Both the position numbers and the translations under genes were made by a program. Below the pieces are notes generated by a model. That model saw only the letters and a program-made list of their open reading frames with translations. It made no database searches and was not told the DNA's origin. Source: Burkholderia humptydooensis (GTDB lineage: Bacteria; Pseudomonadota; Gammaproteobacteria; Burkholderiales; Burkholderiaceae). Taken from it: a stretch of DNA of 64,000 bases. Each line of letters starts with the position of its first letter. The first letter of the stretch is position 1. Location of the stretch: NCBI RefSeq assembly GCF_001513745.1, contig NZ_CP013380.1, forward strand, positions 2,728,001 to 2,792,000. Reading direction: 5' to 3'. Below are positions 25,743 to 36,192 of this stretch, in pieces.

Positions 25743-27251
25743 TCAGGAAGCGGAATTGTCCATTGGTGGAAAACTGTTATTCCCAAACGACTCTCGGACA
25801 ACTTCCTCGATTCGCGCAATGACTTCGTCAGGCAGATGGAAGTATTGCTTGCGTTTGTTTGCAGAAAGTTTTCCGCCGTTGGACTTCACCATGCGAATTA
25901 GCGCCGACAGGTCGGATTGGGGCAGGTCGAACTCTGCGTCCAGTTGCCTGAAAGCCTCGTCATAGCCACCGAGCCAACTCAGCTCCTTCGGCAGCTCTGT
26001 CCGGACGGCCTCCACCAGCATCGCGTGCAAAAAGTGCACTTCGTGGCTAGCGTCAAAGAAACGATACGGCCTGCTACCCGGGTGTCGTGTGACCACTGGA
26101 TCCGGATCGCCGATGAAGTAGTTCCATAATTGAGTGGTCGGCACCGAAAACCCCTTGAGGACGTTTGCGTAGTCCTCTTCGTGGCGAAGAATGACCGCCG
26201 AGACTGGAACAATGGCGCCGCCTCGCAAGCGTCGCGAGCCATTGAGGACATGATGGATCAGGAACCGATGAATCCGCCCATTGCCATCCAGGAAGGGATG
26301 CAGATAGACAAATCCAAAAGCGGCGCAGGCCGCTCTCACCAAGGGCTCCGGGCAGCGAAGGCCGACTTCATTCACGAAGCGTTCCCAGCCTGCCATGACC
26401 CGCCGGAGGTCTTCAGGAGGCGGCGGAAAAAACGTCACCCGCTGCGTCCCGTCCACCAGCCAGTTCTGCTTCGTACGGTAGGATGCCTCTTGGCTGAAGA
26501 CGTCGCGCACAATGACGTTTTGCAGCTCGACCAGCCAGTTCTCCGTGACCAGTTTTTCTTCACCGGCGTGTGCCAGCGATTGAACAAACCGCTCGGCTTT
26601 GTCGGCGCTGGGCTTTTCACGCTCAATGCCAAAGCTGCTGCGTGTTTCCGACAGGTAGAGGTAATTCACCGCCCGCGCATATAGCATGGGGTCGGTCAGA
26701 CGGTCCAGAGCGTCAGCCGCTTCGTCGAGCAGTCCATCCAGCGTCGGGCTTTCCGGCAGGGCCGAGCGACGTACGAGTGGACAGAAATCTGGCGTGCCTG
26801 GGAGGTTGTCCCGCACGCGAAACTTCGGATTGTTTGTCGGGCGCCCGGCCGTGAAATACTCATCGTCGGGAAGCGCGTCGACGTACGAGCCGGTGGGCGC
26901 AACTTCTACCGACAATTGATTTCCGGTCAGCCATTCCCACAGGAAGCACGCCCGGCGAATAGGGGCGCCGTTCGGTGACTCCGAAAGCCTGCGCGCCAGT
27001 TCGCCCTCTTGCAGATGCTCGAACACGGCATCGATGACCTCGAGGTTCACACTTTCGTGCCGCAGGGCGAACTCAAGGTGCCCAACCAGTGACTCCTCGA
27101 GCGCAACGCTGCGAGGAAACCAGAAACCGTTGTGCGCGGGTACCCGTCGGTTTACCGAGCCACTGATAAAACACGGATGCGTGAGCGGCCGGACCGGCAG
27201 TCTCAGCGTCCTGATGAGGTGTTCGTAGCCGACCGGCTCCAGTTGGGACAT
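25743..27251 (-). CDS. Fic-domain protein, probable AMP-transferase
   Basis: 502 residues. The catalytic motif HPFLDGNGRIHR at 318-329 is a perfect HxFx(D/E)GNGRxxR, so AMP or UMP transfer to a target hydroxyl is expected. SSFGIE at 205-210 resembles the (S/T)xxxE inhibitory helix, so the protein may carry its own intramolecular inhibitor; no separate antitoxin gene is adjacent. The C terminus (SDLSALIRMVKSNGGKLSANKRKQY) looks like a winged-helix DNA-binding segment. Start ATG at 27251 lies directly below a repeat array. GC is lower than in host genes. The flanking repeats suggest autoregulation or mobility. Confidence 0.85.
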   Translation of the reverse strand: MSQLEPVGYEHLIRTLRLPVRPLTHPCFISGSVNRRVPAHNGFWFPRSVALEESLVGHLEFALRHESVNLEVIDAVFEHLQEGELARRLSESPNGAPIRRACFLWEWLTGNQLSVEVAPTGSYVDALPDDEYFTAGRPTNNPKFRVRDNLPGTPDFCPLVRRSALPESPTLDGLLDEAADALDRLTDPMLYARAVNYLYLSETRSSFGIEREKPSADKAERFVQSLAHAGEEKLVTENWLVELQNVIVRDVFSQEASYRTKQNWLVDGTQRVTFFPPPPEDLRRVMAGWERFVNEVGLRCPEPLVRAACAAFGFVYLHPFLDGNGRIHRFLIHHVLNGSRRLRGGAIVPVSAVILRHEEDYANVLKGFSVPTTQLWNYFIGDPDPVVTRHPGSRPYRFFDASHEVHFLHAMLVEAVRTELPKELSWLGGYDEAFRQLDAEFDLPQSDLSALIRMVKSNGGKLSANKRKQYFHLPDEVIARIEEVVRESFGNNSFPPMDNSAS

Positions 27252-27255
27252 GGGC

Positions 27256-27335
27256 TCGAAATTTATTCACGATGCTCGAGATTTTGTCACATTCAGGAGA
27301 TCTTGTCTTAAGCGCTCGAAAAATCTTCGCTTCAG
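27256..27335 (+). repeat. Four tandem 20-bp imperfect repeats upstream of fic
   Basis: Units start at 27256 (TCGAAATTTATTCAC), 27276 (TCGAGATTTTGTCAC), 27296 (GGAGATCTTGTCTT) and 27316 (TCGAAAAATCTTCGC). The period is exactly 20 bp, about two helical turns, so bound proteins would line up on one face. The array starts 5 bp upstream of the fic start codon. Confidence 0.6.
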
Positions 27336-27391
27336 TATAGCTATTTACCCCCGAAAACCCCGATCATCGTCCCTCATTCCGCCTCGCCGGA

Positions 27392-30300
27392 TCACTCCCC
27401 AACCGTCTCCGTTTGACGAGCATCGCGCCTCGTCATCGCGACGCGCCGGCCACGCCGGCCCACGGATGCGACCACACGAAACGCGACCGGCGCGAACACG
27501 AGCCCGAACACAGTCGCAGCCAGCACGCCCCCGAACGCGCCGGTGCCGATCGACCGACGGCTTTCAGCGCCCGCACCCGTCGCGAGCACCAGCGGCACGA
27601 CGCCGAGCAGAAACGCCATCGACGTCATCACGATCGGCCGGAAACGCGCGGCCGCCGCGTCGACCACCGCCTGCCGCACCGGCAAACCGTGCCCGACGAG
27701 ATCCTGTGCGTACTGAACGATCAGTATCGCGTTCTTCGCCGACAGCCCGATCACGGTGATCATCCCGACCTTGAAGTACACGTCGTTCGGCATGTCGCGC
27801 ACCAGTGCCGCGGCAATCGCTCCAACCATGCCGAGCGGCACGATCGTCAACACGGACAACGGGATCGTCCAGCTCTCGTACAGCGCGGCAAGCGCCATGA
27901 AGACCGCGAGCACCGACAGCGCAACGAGAAGCGGCGTTTGCCGCGCGGCGGTCTGCTCCTCGCGCGCCGCGTCGACCCAGTCGTAGCCGATCCCGGCCGG
28001 CAACGCACCGGCCAGCCGCTCCATCTCCGCCATCGCCGCGCCCGAACTCGTGCCGGTCGCCGCCCGGCCGCTGATGTCGAGCGACGGATAGCCGTTGTAG
28101 CGATTCAGCATCACGGGGCCGATCGTCCAGTGCGGCGCGGCGATGGCGGACAGCGGAACCATGTCGCCCGTCCGGTTCGGCACCGTCAGCGCCATCAGCG
28201 CCGTGTCAGTCGCGCGCGCGGCCGGATCGGCCTCGATGATCACGCGGCGCATCCGGCCCGACGCCGGAAAATCGTTGATGTAGTTCGAGCCGAACGTGCC
28301 GCCGAGGAGCCCTGCGATCCGCTCGAACGGCACACCGAGCGCATACGCCTTCGCGCGATCGACATCGAGCTCGATGCGCGGCGCGTCCGGCAGGTCTTCG
28401 AAGTGCACGGCCGAGAGCCGCGGATCCGCCTTCGCGCGCACGGCAAGCTGCGCGCGAGCCGCCTTCAGCACGTCGAGCCCGACCCCGCCGCGATCCTCGA
28501 GCCGGAAAGTGAATCCGTCGGAATGCCCGATGCCGCGCACCGAAGGCGGCAGCGCCGCCTCGACGTCGCCGTCGAGGATTGCGCCGAAACGCCCGTTGAG
28601 CCGGTCGCGCAGCGCCATCGCGTCGACGTCGCGCTGCGCCCAGTCCTTCAGCTCCACGAACGCCATCCCGACGTTCTGCCCGCTGCCCGCGAAACTCCAG
28701 CCGATCACGCTCGTCACGTTCGCAATCGCCGGCTCCGCGCGCAGGATCGCCTCCACACGCTCGACGACCGCGAGCGTACGCGCCTGCGTGGCGCCCGCCG
28801 GCAACTGGATCATCACCTGCAATTGCCCCTGGTCCTCGGTGGGCAGGAAGCCGCCCGGCATCAACCAGTACAACAGCCCGCATCCGATCACGAGCGCCGC
28901 ATAGACGGCCACGACCATCCCGGTGCGGCGCACGGCAAACACCGCGATGCGGCGATAGCCCGATTCGGCGCGCGCGAAGGCCGCACCGAACCGGTCGGCC
29001 AGGCGTGCACCGATGCCGCGTCGCCTTGCCCGGCCAGTTCCGCCGTCGTGTCGTGCGACCGGCTTCAGCAGGTTCGCGCACAGCGCGGGCGTGAGCGACA
29101 GCGCCATGAACGACGACACCAGCATCGACGCGATCATCGCCACCGCGAACTGCCGGTAGATGCCGCCGACACTGCCCGGGAAAAACGCCATCGGCACGAA
29201 TACGGCCGTGAGCACCGCGGTCACGCCGACGATCGCCCCGCCGATCCGCTTCATGGCCCGGCGCGTGGCATCGCGCGGCGCCACGCCCTCCTCCATCACG
29301 CGATGCACGCTTTCGACGACGACGATCGCGTCGCCGACGAGGATGCCGATCGCCAGCACGAGGCCGAACATCGTGAACACGTTGATCGACAGCCCGAATG
29401 CCCACATCGCGACGAACGCGCCCATCAGCGCGACCGGAATCACGACGGTCGGCACCAGCGTGTAGCGCAGGTCGCGCAGGAACAGCCACATCACGCAGAA
29501 CACCAGCATGACGGCCTCGACGAGCGTCAGCAAGACTTCGTGGATCGCGATCTTGACGAAATGCGCGCCGTCGAACGGAATCTCGACCGCGACGCCCGGC
29601 GGCAGCGTCCGCGACAGCTCGGTGAGCCGCGCGCGGATCGCATTCGACGTTTCGAGCGCGTTGCCGCGCGGGCCGAGCTGGATGCCGACCGTCGCGGCCG
29701 ATCTCGACGCGCGCGACATCGGCGACGCGCACCGCCGAACCGTCCTGCTTCGACTTCAGCACGATCCGGCCGAACTCCTCGGGCGACGCAAGCTGCCCCT
29801 TGACCACGACCGTCGCGGTCAGCTGCTGGCCAGGCACGAACGGCGCGTCGCCGATCGCGCCGGCCGTGACCGTCGCGTTCTGCGCGCTGATCGCCGCGAT
29901 CACGTCGTCGGCCCCGAGATCGTATTCGCGCAGCTTGACGGGGTCGAGCCAGACCCGCAGCGCCTCGTCGGCATCCCACAGCTCGGCCGCGCCGACACCC
30001 GGCGCGCGCATCAGCTCGCGCAGCACGTAGCGGTTCAGGTAATCGCCCAGCTGCGCGGAATCGCGCATGCCATCGGTCGACGTCAGCGTGACGAGCATCA
30101 GGAACGTGTTCGCCGCCTTGAACACGCCGATCCCCTGCTGGACGACCTGCTGCGGCAGCCGCGGCTCGACCTGCTTCAACCGGTTGTTGACGTCGACGAG
30201 CGCGATGTCCGGATCGGTGCCGGGCGAAAACGTCACGTCGATCTCGAGGTCGCCGTGACCGTCGCTGCTCGTCTCGTAGTACAGCAGCCCGTCGGCGCCG

Positions 30301-30509
30301 TGGAGGCTTTCCTCGATGACGCTGCCGACGTCGGCATCGACCGTCTCGGTCGACGCGCCCGGATAGGACGCGGTGATCACGACCCGCGGCGGCGCCAGGC
30401 GCGGATACTGCGCGATCGGCAGTTGCGGAATGGCCAGCACGCCCGCGACGACGATCGCGAGCGCGACGATCCACGCGAAGACGGGGCGGTCGATGAAGAA
30501 TGACGGCAT
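27392..30509 (-). pseudogene. RND-family multidrug efflux permease, frameshifted
   Basis: The 5' part from the ATG at 30509 (MPSFFIDRPVFAWIVALAIV) is a typical AcrB/MexB-type N terminus up to RVADVARVEIG. Around 29700-29720 the frame shifts and some 15-17 residues normally present between VEIG and VGIQLGPRGN are missing. The rest of the pump continues in another frame to the stop at 27392, including the transmembrane region with GDAIVVVESVHR and later ILIVQYAQDL. This is consistent with a small out-of-frame deletion. No periplasmic adaptor or outer-membrane channel gene adjoins it. If the shift is real, no functional pump is made. Confidence 0.8.
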
Positions 30510-30631
30510 CGGCGCGCGCTCAGCGAATCGCAAGCAGCGTGGCGGCCAGTGCCGCCGTGACGTGCGCGCCGAACGTCGAACCGAACGTCGAACCGGCGTG
30601 ACGCCGCGTCGTGGTCAAGGGTGTCATCGCG

Positions 30632-31993
30632 CTAAAGCGTCAGCTCGAACGATCGCGCGAGCAAGTCCGGCACCTTCGCGCCACCGGTCGCGCGCTCGCC
30701 GTACGTGCTGTCGTTCGCGAGCAGCGTCGGCGTCGCGCCGAGCTGTTCGAGCTCCGGGCCGAACAGCCGGTAGAAGCTGTCGTCGAACCGCATTGCATCG
30801 ACCGGCGCGACGATCTGCCCGCCTTCGACCCAGAACGTCGCGAAGCGCGTCATCCCCGTCATCCGGCAGGCGATCGGGTCCGAGAAGTTCAGGTACCAGA
30901 GGTTGCCGACGTAGAGCCCCGTGTCGAGCGCAGCGAGCACATCGGCGTCGGCGAGCGTACCGCCCGCGATCGACAAAGACTGCGGCGTTTCGTCGTCGCC
31001 CGCGCCGTTCGGCACGAGCCCGTGCTCGCGCGCGGTGCGCGCGCACACGAGCTGCCCGGCGCCCCGCCCGTCGACGACGAGCGGCACGCTGTCGCGCCGG
31101 TAGCCGTCCGCGTTGAACGCGGGCGCGATGCCCAGCGAGAAATCCTCGGTGATCGACACGCGCGGATCGAGCGCGACCTCGCCGGCATACAGGCGATGCA
31201 GCGGGCTGCGGGCGCTCGCCAGCGCACGCGCCGAATAGCCGCTCCAGCCGAGCAGGCTCGTCATCTCGTGAACGGCGTCCGGCGCGAAATACGCGCGGTA
31301 GCGCCCGGGCGCAAGCGCCTTCGGCGTGCGGCCGAGCACCGGCAGCCGCGCGGCGGCCGCCTCGACGCGGGCGGCGAACACCGCATCGCGCCAGTCGTCG
31401 CCCGCATAGACGGTCTTGATTGCCCGTCCGCTCGGGTCGTACAGCGACCAGCTGAAGTTGAAGTTCTCGACCTCGTACCAGCCGCGGCTGCCGGTCGACG
31501 ACGCGAAGCCGCGCGCCAGCGTGCCGCCCGCGTAAAAGCCGACGAAGTCGAGCCCGCGCGCGCATTCGGCCACGACGCGCGCGAGCCCGTCCGCATCCGG
31601 CAGGCGCCCGGTACGACGCGTTTCCTGCAGCCACGACGAGGTATCGAACAGCAGGTGCGGATCGTCCGGTGCATCGCGCAGACCGCCGCGCAGCACGGCC
31701 AGCGCGGCCGCCAGTTCGGGCAGGTCGGCCGCCGCATCGCCGCAGACGGTCAGCGCCGAGTGCGCTTGCCGTGCCCCGTCGACGAGCCGCACGGACAATC
31801 GCCCCTGCGTGACGCGCCCGGTCTGGCGGATCCTGCCGCCATTGAAGCGGACGAAGTCGGACGTTTCGCTGGAGAAACCGAGCAGGACGGTTTCGGCCGG
31901 CGCCGTCAGCCGTCGGGCCTCGTCGGCGAGCCGGGTGAAATGCGCATGCCAGTCGATTCCGGCGCGGCGTGCCATCGGATCGAATCCCGTCAT
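30632..31993 (-). CDS. pmbA: PmbA/TldE-family metalloprotease partner
   Basis: 453 residues beginning MTGFDPMARRAGIDWH. It belongs to the TldD/PmbA superfamily (GGRIRQTGRVTQGRLSVRLVDG, STGSRGWYEVENFNFSWSLY, GGTLADADVLAALDTGLYV). TldE/PmbA subunits lack the zinc motif and form a heterodimer with TldD to degrade or trim unfolded peptides. Consistently, no HExxxH is seen here. The ATG overlaps the tldD stop by one base, so the pair is translationally coupled. It is the last gene of the yej-tld operon. Confidence 0.82.
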   Translation of the reverse strand: MTGFDPMARRAGIDWHAHFTRLADEARRLTAPAETVLLGFSSETSDFVRFNGGRIRQTGRVTQGRLSVRLVDGARQAHSALTVCGDAAADLPELAAALAVLRGGLRDAPDDPHLLFDTSSWLQETRRTGRLPDADGLARVVAECARGLDFVGFYAGGTLARGFASSTGSRGWYEVENFNFSWSLYDPSGRAIKTVYAGDDWRDAVFAARVEAAAARLPVLGRTPKALAPGRYRAYFAPDAVHEMTSLLGWSGYSARALASARSPLHRLYAGEVALDPRVSITEDFSLGIAPAFNADGYRRDSVPLVVDGRGAGQLVCARTAREHGLVPNGAGDDETPQSLSIAGGTLADADVLAALDTGLYVGNLWYLNFSDPIACRMTGMTRFATFWVEGGQIVAPVDAMRFDDSFYRLFGPELEQLGATPTLLANDSTYGERATGGAKVPDLLARSFELTL

Positions 31994-33444
31994 CACGCGC
32001 CTCCGAATACGTCGACGCCGGCGAACACGCAGGCGGGCGCGGCGTGGCCGACCCGGATGATCTGCGCGGGCTCGCCCTTCCCGCAATAAGGCGTGCCGTA
32101 GAGGCCGAACGTGCCCGCGTCGCCCACCGCGCGCAGGCTGCGCCAGAACTGGGCGGAGATGCCGCGGTAGTTCGGGCGCTTGACGACCTGCGTGAGCCGG
32201 CCGTTCTCGATCAGTTGCCCGAATTCGCAACCGAACTGGAATTTGTTGCGATGGTCGTCGATCGACCAGGACGTGTTGGTGCGCATCAGGATTCCGTGCT
32301 CGGTGCCCGCGATCAGCGCATCGAGCGACTGGTCGCCGGGTTCGACGTTCAGGTTCGCCATCCGGTCGATCGGCGCGCGGTTCCAGCTCGACGCACGCGA
32401 GTTTGCGACACCCGGCAGGCCCGCCCGTTGCTGCGACAGCGCCCCGCCGAGCAGCCGTTCGAGCACGCCGTTGCGGATCAGGTACTGCTTGCGCGCCGGC
32501 GTCCCGTCGTCGTCGAACGCGTAGGACGCGGCTTCGGCGGCCGGCTCGGGATCGAACGTGACGTTCAGCAGCGGCGAGCCGTACTGATAGTGGCCGACCA
32601 TCTCCGGCCTGACGAAGCTCGATCCGGCGAAGTTGCGCTCGTCGCCGAGGATCCGGTCGAGTTCGAGCGGATGCCCGATCGACTCGTGGATCTGCAGCAT
32701 CATCTGGTCGGGCATCAGCAGCAGGTCGCGCCGGCCGGTCGGGCAGTTCGGCGCGGCGAGCAGCTGCAGCGCCTCGTCGGCGATGCGCGCGCCGGCGCCG
32801 TCGAAGCCGTAGCGCGCCAGCACGTCGATGCCGCCCTGCGCCAGCGTGCCCGATTGGCCGAGCGAGCGCGTCTGCGTGTCGCCGTCGCCGTGGGCGACGG
32901 CGTGCAGTTCGGGCATCAGGAAGCGGAACCGCTGGTCGATCCGGACACCGTCGCTCGTCAGGTAACGCTGCTCCGTGTTGACGATCATCACGCTCGCCGC
33001 GCGCTCGACGATGCGCGCGCCGAGGTTCGCGGCCGCGCATTCGTGGGCGAGACGCTCGATCCATTCCGCGCGCGACGGCAGTGCCGCGTCGACATCGGGC
33101 GACGCATACGTGCCGCTCTCCTGCGGGCGCGCAGCCTCGCGATGATCGACCAGCGCCCACGGGGCGCTCGCCCGTGCCCGCGCGGTCGCGACGTCGAGCG
33201 CCGCCTGCAGCCCGGCAGGGGACAGGTCGGGCGTCGCCGCGTAGCCCGCGCCCGTGCCGGCCCGGGCCATCAGCATCGCGCCGCGCTCGCGCGTGCGCGA
33301 GAACGGCTGCGCGACGTCGTTGCGCACCGCGTGTTCGTCGATCGTCTCGTCGACGATGCGCAGCGACCAGAAATCGGCGCCGCTGCGCAACGCCTGCGCC
33401 GCCTGCACGGCTCGGGCGCCCGGCGCCCGGTTCTCGTCAATCAT
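31993..33444 (-). CDS. tldD: TldD-family zinc metalloprotease
   Basis: 483 residues from the ATG at 33444 (MIDENRAPGARAVQ). The zinc-binding motif HESIGH lies in MMLQIHESIGHPLELDRILGDE, and NVTFDPEPAAEAASYAFDDDGT is a conserved TldD segment. TldD/TldE proteases are cytoplasmic, act on unstructured peptides, and mature or degrade microcin B17 and CcdA in enterobacteria. The start overlaps the yejF stop by 8 bp, tying import of peptides to their cleavage. Longer in-frame extension upstream is unlikely because it overlaps yejF. Confidence 0.85.
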   Translation of the reverse strand: MIDENRAPGARAVQAAQALRSGADFWSLRIVDETIDEHAVRNDVAQPFSRTRERGAMLMARAGTGAGYAATPDLSPAGLQAALDVATARARASAPWALVDHREAARPQESGTYASPDVDAALPSRAEWIERLAHECAAANLGARIVERAASVMIVNTEQRYLTSDGVRIDQRFRFLMPELHAVAHGDGDTQTRSLGQSGTLAQGGIDVLARYGFDGAGARIADEALQLLAAPNCPTGRRDLLLMPDQMMLQIHESIGHPLELDRILGDERNFAGSSFVRPEMVGHYQYGSPLLNVTFDPEPAAEAASYAFDDDGTPARKQYLIRNGVLERLLGGALSQQRAGLPGVANSRASSWNRAPIDRMANLNVEPGDQSLDALIAGTEHGILMRTNTSWSIDDHRNKFQFGCEFGQLIENGRLTQVVKRPNYRGISAQFWRSLRAVGDAGTFGLYGTPYCGKGEPAQIIRVGHAAPACVFAGVDVFGGA

Positions 33445-35083
33445 CGGTTCTCTCTTGCCTCTGCTGCGGGACGCGCGCCGGCGCCAGCATGGACGACGCG
33501 AGCAGCGCCCGCGTATACGGATGGGATGGCGCATGCAGCACGTCGAGCGTCTCGCCCGCCTCGACCACGCGCCCCGCCTTCATCACGATGACCAGGTGGG
33601 CCATCGCGCGCATCACCGCCAGATCGTGCGTGATGAACAGGTAGCTGAGTTTGTACTTCTTTTGCAGATTCGTCAGCAGATTCAGCACCTGCTTCTGGAT
33701 CGACACGTCGAGCGCGCTCGTCGGCTCGTCGAGCACCAGCAGTTCCGGCTCCACCGCCAGCGCCCGCGCGATCGCGATCCGCTGCCGCTGCCCGCCGGAA
33801 AACTCGTGCGGATAGCGCAGCATCGCGTCGGCAGGCAGCCCGACCTCCTGCAGCAGCGCGGCGATCCGCGCCCGCCGCGCGTCGCCGGTCACCTGCGGCC
33901 GGTGCACGCCCAGCCCTTCGCCGACGATCTGCTCGACCGTCATGCGCGGCGACAGCGAGCCGAACGGATCCTGGAACACCACCTGCATGCGCCCGTACAG
34001 CGTGCGCCGGCCCTGCGTCGTGCGCAGCGACGCGAGCGGCATGCCGTCGATCTCGATCCCGCCCGACGCCGGCCGCTGCAGGCCGAGCACCGCCGACGCG
34101 AGCGTCGATTTCCCCGAACCCGACTCGCCGACGATCCCGAGCGTTTCGCCGCGCCTCAGGCTCAACTGCACGTCGTGCACGGCGCGGAACGTCGTCTTGC
34201 CGAGCACCGAGCGCCAGCCCTTTGCCGCGATGCGGTAGTCGACGGCGAGCTGCCGCACGTCGAGGATCGTCTGCGCGCCGGCGGCGACCGGCTCGACCGC
34301 CCGTTGCGGCGCACTGTCGAGCAGCCGGCGCGTGTACGGATGCTGCGGCGCCGCGAACAGGTCGGCGGTCGTGCCGGTCTCCACCAGCACGCCCTTCTCC
34401 ATCACGGCCACGCGCTGCGCGAAGCGCCGCACGAGGTTCAGGTCGTGCGTGATCAGCAGCACGGCCATCCCGCGCGCGGCGGCCTCCCGCTCCTGCAACT
34501 CGATCAGCAGGTCGACGATCTGCTGGCGCACCGTCACGTCGAGCGCGGTGGTCGGCTCGTCGGCCAGCAGCAGCCGTGGCCGGCACGCGAGCGCCATCGC
34601 GATCATCGCGCGTTGCCGCTGCCCGCCCGACAGCTGGTGCGGGAAACTGTCGATGCGCCGCTCCGGCTCGGGAATCCCGGTACGCCGCAGCAGCGCGATC
34701 CCGCGCTCGCGCGCGTCGCCCGGGCGCAGCCCCTCGTGCAGCCGCAGGCTCTCGGCGATCTGCTTGCCGATCGTATACAGCGGATTGAGCGCCGTCATCG
34801 GTTCCTGGAACACCATCGCGATATCGGCGCCGCGGATTCCGCGCATCTGCTGCTCGGTCTTCGCGAGCAGATCCTCGCCGTCGAACAGCATCCGCCCCGA
34901 CAGCGTCGCCTGCTGCGCGAGCCGGAGGATCGACAGCGCGGTCACGCTCTTGCCCGACCCCGATTCGCCGACGAGCGCCACGCGCTCGCCGCGGCCGATC
35001 GACAGGCTCAGGTCCTGGACGGCCGCATTCGCGCCGAAATGCGCGGAAAACCCGTCGATCTGCAGCAACGGTCTCGTCATCAT
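33437..35083 (-). CDS. yejF: Peptide ABC transporter, fused double ATPase (YejF type)
   Basis: About 548 residues with two nucleotide-binding domains. The first has Walker A GESGSGKSV, signature LSGGQRQR and Walker B LLLADEPTTALD. The second has GESGSGKST, FSGGQRQR and LLVLDEPTSALD, with TYLFITHD-type switch (LFITHD). Each domain carries the oligopeptide C-terminal region (HPYTRRLL and HPYTRALL). ATGATGA at 35083-35078 overlaps the yejE stop, so either ATG may start translation. It energises the YejB/YejE channel. Confidence 0.88.
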   Translation of the reverse strand: MMTRPLLQIDGFSAHFGANAAVQDLSLSIGRGERVALVGESGSGKSVTALSILRLAQQATLSGRMLFDGEDLLAKTEQQMRGIRGADIAMVFQEPMTALNPLYTIGKQIAESLRLHEGLRPGDARERGIALLRRTGIPEPERRIDSFPHQLSGGQRQRAMIAMALACRPRLLLADEPTTALDVTVRQQIVDLLIELQEREAAARGMAVLLITHDLNLVRRFAQRVAVMEKGVLVETGTTADLFAAPQHPYTRRLLDSAPQRAVEPVAAGAQTILDVRQLAVDYRIAAKGWRSVLGKTTFRAVHDVQLSLRRGETLGIVGESGSGKSTLASAVLGLQRPASGGIEIDGMPLASLRTTQGRRTLYGRMQVVFQDPFGSLSPRMTVEQIVGEGLGVHRPQVTGDARRARIAALLQEVGLPADAMLRYPHEFSGGQRQRIAIARALAVEPELLVLDEPTSALDVSIQKQVLNLLTNLQKKYKLSYLFITHDLAVMRAMAHLVIVMKAGRVVEAGETLDVLHAPSHPYTRALLASSMLAPARVPQQRQERTDD

Positions 35084-36192
35084 CGCCCTCCGCCGAACGC
35101 CGAGCCGCGCGTGCGCGTGTCGAGCGCGTTGCGCAGCGCATCGCCCATGAAGGTGAGCAGCAGCAGCGTCACCACCAGCGCCGCGAACGTCGCAATCGAG
35201 ATCCACCACGCGTCCAGGTTGTTCTTGCCCTCCTGCAGCAGCTCGCCGAGGCTCGGCGTCGGCGGCGGCACGCCGAGGCCCAGGAAATCGAGGCTCGTCA
35301 GCGACAGGATCGCCGCGCTCATCCGGAACGGCAGGAACGTGATCACCGGCGTGAGGCTGTTAGGCAGCACGTGGCGCCAGATGATCTGTGCGTTCGTCAG
35401 CCCCATCGTGCGCGCCGCTTTCACGTAGTCGAGCGCGCGGTTGCGCAGGAATTCGGCGCGGACGTAGTCGGACAGCACGAGCCAGCCGAACATCGACAGC
35501 AGCACGAACAGCAGCCACAGCGACGGCGTGAAGATCGACGCGAAGATGATCAGCAGGTACAGGTCGGGCAGCGCGCTCCAGATCTCGATCAGGCGCTGGC
35601 CGACCAGGTCGGTACGACCGCCGTAGAAGCCTTGCAGCGCGCCGGTCAGCACGCCGACCAGCACGCCCGATACCGTCAGCGCGAACGCCATCAGCACCGA
35701 CAGCCGGAACCCGTAGAGCAGCCGCGCGAGCACGTCGCGCCCGAACTGGTCGGTGCCGAGCCAGTTGCTGGCCGACGGCGGCGCCGGATACGGCCGCGAC
35801 GCGAAATAGTCGATCGTGTCGTAGCGATAGCGGTTCGGCGGATAGATCGCGAAATTGCCGTGCGACTCGAGTTTCGTGCGGATGTACGGGTCGAGATAGT
35901 TGGTCATCGCGGGAAAATCGCCGCCGAACGCGGTCTCCGGGTAGTCCTTCACGATCGGGAAGTAATAGTGCCCGTCGTAGCGCACGATCAGCGGCCGGTC
36001 GTTCGACAGCAGGTCCGCGCCCAGGCTGAGCGCGAACAGCACCGTGAAGATCACGAGGCTCCAGTAGCCGAGCGGCTGCGCGCGAAAGCGCAACCACGTG
36101 CGCCGCCACGGCGACGGCGAGGCCGCGCACGCGGCGCATGCCTGGTCAGTGGTCCACGCGGTCGAACTGGATACGGGGGTCGACGAGGACAT
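35080..36192 (-). CDS. yejE: Peptide ABC transporter permease (YejE type)
   Basis: 370 residues. The N-terminal helix YWSLVIFTVLFALSLGADLLSN is followed by a long periplasmic stretch typical of YejE (DYPETAFGGDFPAMTNYLDPYI, WLGTDQFGRDVLARLLYGFR). Five further membrane helices follow, with the coupling loop DYVKAARTMGLTNAQIIWRH. The start overlaps the yejB stop by 47 bp; the first 30 residues are atypical, so the true start may be somewhat downstream at an alternative codon. Confidence 0.87.
   Translation of the reverse strand: MSSSTPVSSSTAWTTDQACAACAASPSPWRRTWLRFRAQPLGYWSLVIFTVLFALSLGADLLSNDRPLIVRYDGHYYFPIVKDYPETAFGGDFPAMTNYLDPYIRTKLESHGNFAIYPPNRYRYDTIDYFASRPYPAPPSASNWLGTDQFGRDVLARLLYGFRLSVLMAFALTVSGVLVGVLTGALQGFYGGRTDLVGQRLIEIWSALPDLYLLIIFASIFTPSLWLLFVLLSMFGWLVLSDYVRAEFLRNRALDYVKAARTMGLTNAQIIWRHVLPNSLTPVITFLPFRMSAAILSLTSLDFLGLGVPPPTPSLGELLQEGKNNLDAWWISIATFAALVVTLLLLTFMGDALRNALDTRTRGSAFGGGR

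Noticed and set aside
25606..27335. Repeat arrays around fic as the two ends of a Tn7-like or Tn5053-like transposon
   Set aside because: The arrays are in direct, not inverted, orientation and no terminal TGT/ACA pair or target duplication was found.
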